Shown: piece after piece, positions 62,802-64,000 of the stretch
Layout of the letters: each line of letters starts with the position of its first letter
How positions within the stretch are numbered: position 1 is the first letter of the stretch
DNA from: Noviherbaspirillum saxi
GTDB lineage: Bacteria > Pseudomonadota > Gammaproteobacteria > Burkholderiales > Burkholderiaceae_D
NCBI RefSeq assembly: GCF_003591035.1
Contig: NZ_QYUO01000001.1
Coordinates: forward strand, 3,100,001-3,164,000
Length of the DNA stretch: 64,000 nt
Direction: 5' to 3'
Translations under genes and position numbers: made by a program
Notes under the pieces: model-generated
What the model was told of the DNA's origin: nothing
The model's database searches: none
The model's input: the letters and a program-made list of their open reading frames with translations, nothing else

Positions 62802-63274
62802 TACTTGTCGCCATCCTTTCCTTCTGCAGCTTTGCTGTAAAGAAACTGACTGATCAGATTTTCCAGTACGACTGCAGATTGTGTCATTTTGATACGATCG
62901 CCGGCAGCCAGATTATTGGTGTCGCCGCCGGCCTCAAGGCCGATATATTGTTCACCCAGTAATCCGGCGGTCAGAATCTTCGCCGAGGTGTCCTTGGGAA
63001 ATTTGTAAGTGTTTTCCAGGTCAAGGGTGACAATCGCCTGAAAACTTTTGTCATCAAAGCGGATGTCGGCCACGCGACCGACCACGACGCCGGCACTCTT
63101 AACCGGCGCGCGCGGCTTGAGGCCACCGATATTGTCGAACTTCGTGGTGACGGCATAGGTCTGCGCAAACGAAAGCGAACTCATGTTTCCGGCTTTGAGA
63201 GCCAGAAATACCAGTGCCGCTGCGCCTAACAAGACGAACATGCCGACCCACAGGTCTAATGATTTACGTTGCAT
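62801..63274 (-). CDS. mlaD: MCE-domain protein MlaD
   Basis: 157 residues. One N-terminal membrane anchor (LWVGMFVLLGAAALVFLALKA) and an MCE domain (about 40-120, with AVTTKFDNIGGLKPRAPVKSAGVVVG). MlaD forms the periplasmic hexameric ring of MlaFEDB through which lipid passes. It follows mlaE by 113 bases. Confidence 0.94.
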   Translation of the reverse strand: MQRKSLDLWVGMFVLLGAAALVFLALKAGNMSSLSFAQTYAVTTKFDNIGGLKPRAPVKSAGVVVGRVADIRFDDKSFQAIVTLDLENTYKFPKDTSAKILTAGLLGEQYIGLEAGGDTNNLAAGDRIKMTQSAVVLENLISQFLYSKAAEGKDGDK

Positions 63275-63387
63275 GAAGCTTACTCTAACTATATGTCGTG
63301 AAACCTGTAGCGGGGTTTCATACCGTGAAAGGTTATATATTTACTAGGTGACCACCGGATGACGATGGTTCCTTCTGCAGCAACTGT

Positions 63388-64000
63388 TCAATTGAACATG
63401 AGGGCCGTCAACAGAAAGTCCAGCCACAAGACTGTCAGTGATGCGATGACGACTGTGCGTGTTGTCGCTCGGGCAACGCCTTCCGGTGTCGGTTGCGCTT
63501 CGTAACCCTGGAACAATGCTATGAACGTTACCGCAAATCCGAACACCACGCTTTTGATCACACCGTTGGCGATGTCTTTCCATACATCGACGCCGGCCTG
63601 CATCTGCGACCAGAATGCGCCTTCATCGACGCCGATCAACTGAACGCCGACGATGTAGCCGCCGAGGATGCCGACCGCACTGAAAATCGCGGCCAATACC
63701 GGCATGGCGATCACACCTGCCCAAAAACGCGGCGCGATCACCCGCTGCATGGGATTGACCGCCATCATTTCCATCGCCGACAATTGCTCGCCAGCCTTCA
63801 TCAAACCGATTTCCGCCGTCAGCGAAGTCCCTGCGCGCCCGGCAAACAACAAGGCGGTGACCACGGGACCGAGTTCGCGTGTCAGCGACAGGGCTACCAG
63901 CAAGCCCAGGGCCTGCTCGGAGCCGTAGCGATTCAAAGTGTAATACCCTTGCAGCCCAAGCACAAAGCCGACGAACAGGCCCGACACGGCAATAATCACC
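63388..64000 (-). CDS. mlaE: Permease MlaE, C-terminal part (cut by window end)
   Basis: About 204 residues of the MlaE/YrbE permease; the N-terminus lies beyond the window. Motifs: [43 protein letters not shown] is the conserved MlaE core, followed by [15 protein letters not shown]. It is the membrane part of the MlaFEDB lipid transporter. Confidence 0.94.
   Translation of the reverse strand, partial: VIIAVSGLFVGFVLGLQGYYTLNRYGSEQALGLLVALSLTRELGPVVTALLFAGRAGTSLTAEIGLMKAGEQLSAMEMMAVNPMQRVIAPRFWAGVIAMPVLAAIFSAVGILGGYIVGVQLIGVDEGAFWSQMQAGVDVWKDIANGVIKSVVFGFAVTFIALFQGYEAQPTPEGVARATTRTVVIASLTVLWLDFLLTALMFN

Overview
The window is a betaproteobacterial chromosome segment. The 16S rRNA, the gene content and the gene order (rpe-gph-trpEGDC, prfA-dsbB-prmC, sspAB-petABC, mla-bolA-murA-his-tat) point to Burkholderiales, most likely Oxalobacteraceae (a Herminiimonas- or Janthinobacterium-like organism). 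This assignment comes from recognition, not from a database search. Nearly all of it is core genome; no phage, plasmid, CRISPR array or intact insertion sequence is visible.

Layout. 1-7.5 kb is accessory: a DUF2891 gene, a DUF3047 lipoprotein, a YddA-like fused ABC transporter, a small sugar-acid type catabolic group (Bug solute receptor, GlxR/GarR-like dehydrogenase, divergent SMP-30 lactonase) and an AT-rich PagL lipid A deacylase. 7.8-13.6 kb is a complete rRNA operon on the minus strand (16S, tRNA-Ile, tRNA-Ala, 23S, 5S) with two tandem promoters, boxA sites and a terminator. 13.9-17.6 kb holds a hemerythrin-like gene, mltA, a 46-residue membrane peptide gene, apaG, rpe and gph. 17.6-21.8 kb is trpL-trpE-trpG-trpD-trpC, with a four-tryptophan leader peptide and an attenuator. 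21.8-28.6 kb is a minus-strand series: an unknown membrane protein, an M61 peptidase, DUF3429, a MobA-like nucleotidyltransferase, an AcuI-type reductase, DsbC and a UbiH-family hydroxylase. tRNA-Phe follows.

29-39.4 kb runs on the plus strand: a small membrane ORF, an amidase, an OmpR-like regulator with an unusual receiver, hemA, prfA, dsbB, prmC, tex, a 163-bp inverted-repeat element, a CGFS glutaredoxin and ubiX. 39.5-43.7 kb, on the minus strand, has tRNA-Thr, sspB, sspA and the cytochrome bc1 genes petC, petB and petA. mscL, a NarL-type regulator, a NIF3 protein, a DegS-like protease and a DUF2461 gene follow. From 64.0 down to 47.8 kb there is one unbroken minus-strand run of 23 genes: mlaE (cut by the window edge), mlaD, mlaA, mlaC, mlaB, a YadG/YadH-type ABC exporter, ibaG, murA, hisG, hisD, a DNA methyltransferase, hisC, hisB, hisH, hisA, hisF, hisI, hisE, hinT, tatA, tatB, tatC.

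How the genes fit together. The long run joins outer-membrane lipid transport (Mla), peptidoglycan precursor synthesis (MurA), a nearly complete histidine pathway and Tat export. The Rieske protein (petA) carries a twin-arginine signal and is a natural Tat client. DsbB and DsbC serve periplasmic disulfide chemistry. HemA, UbiX and a UbiH-family enzyme feed heme and quinone synthesis for the bc1 complex. PrmC modifies the release factor encoded two genes upstream. The most unusual points are the orphan DNA methyltransferase inside the his cluster, the MITE-like inverted-repeat element after tex, the trp attenuator, two small unannotated membrane-peptide candidates and several proteins with substituted active-site residues.
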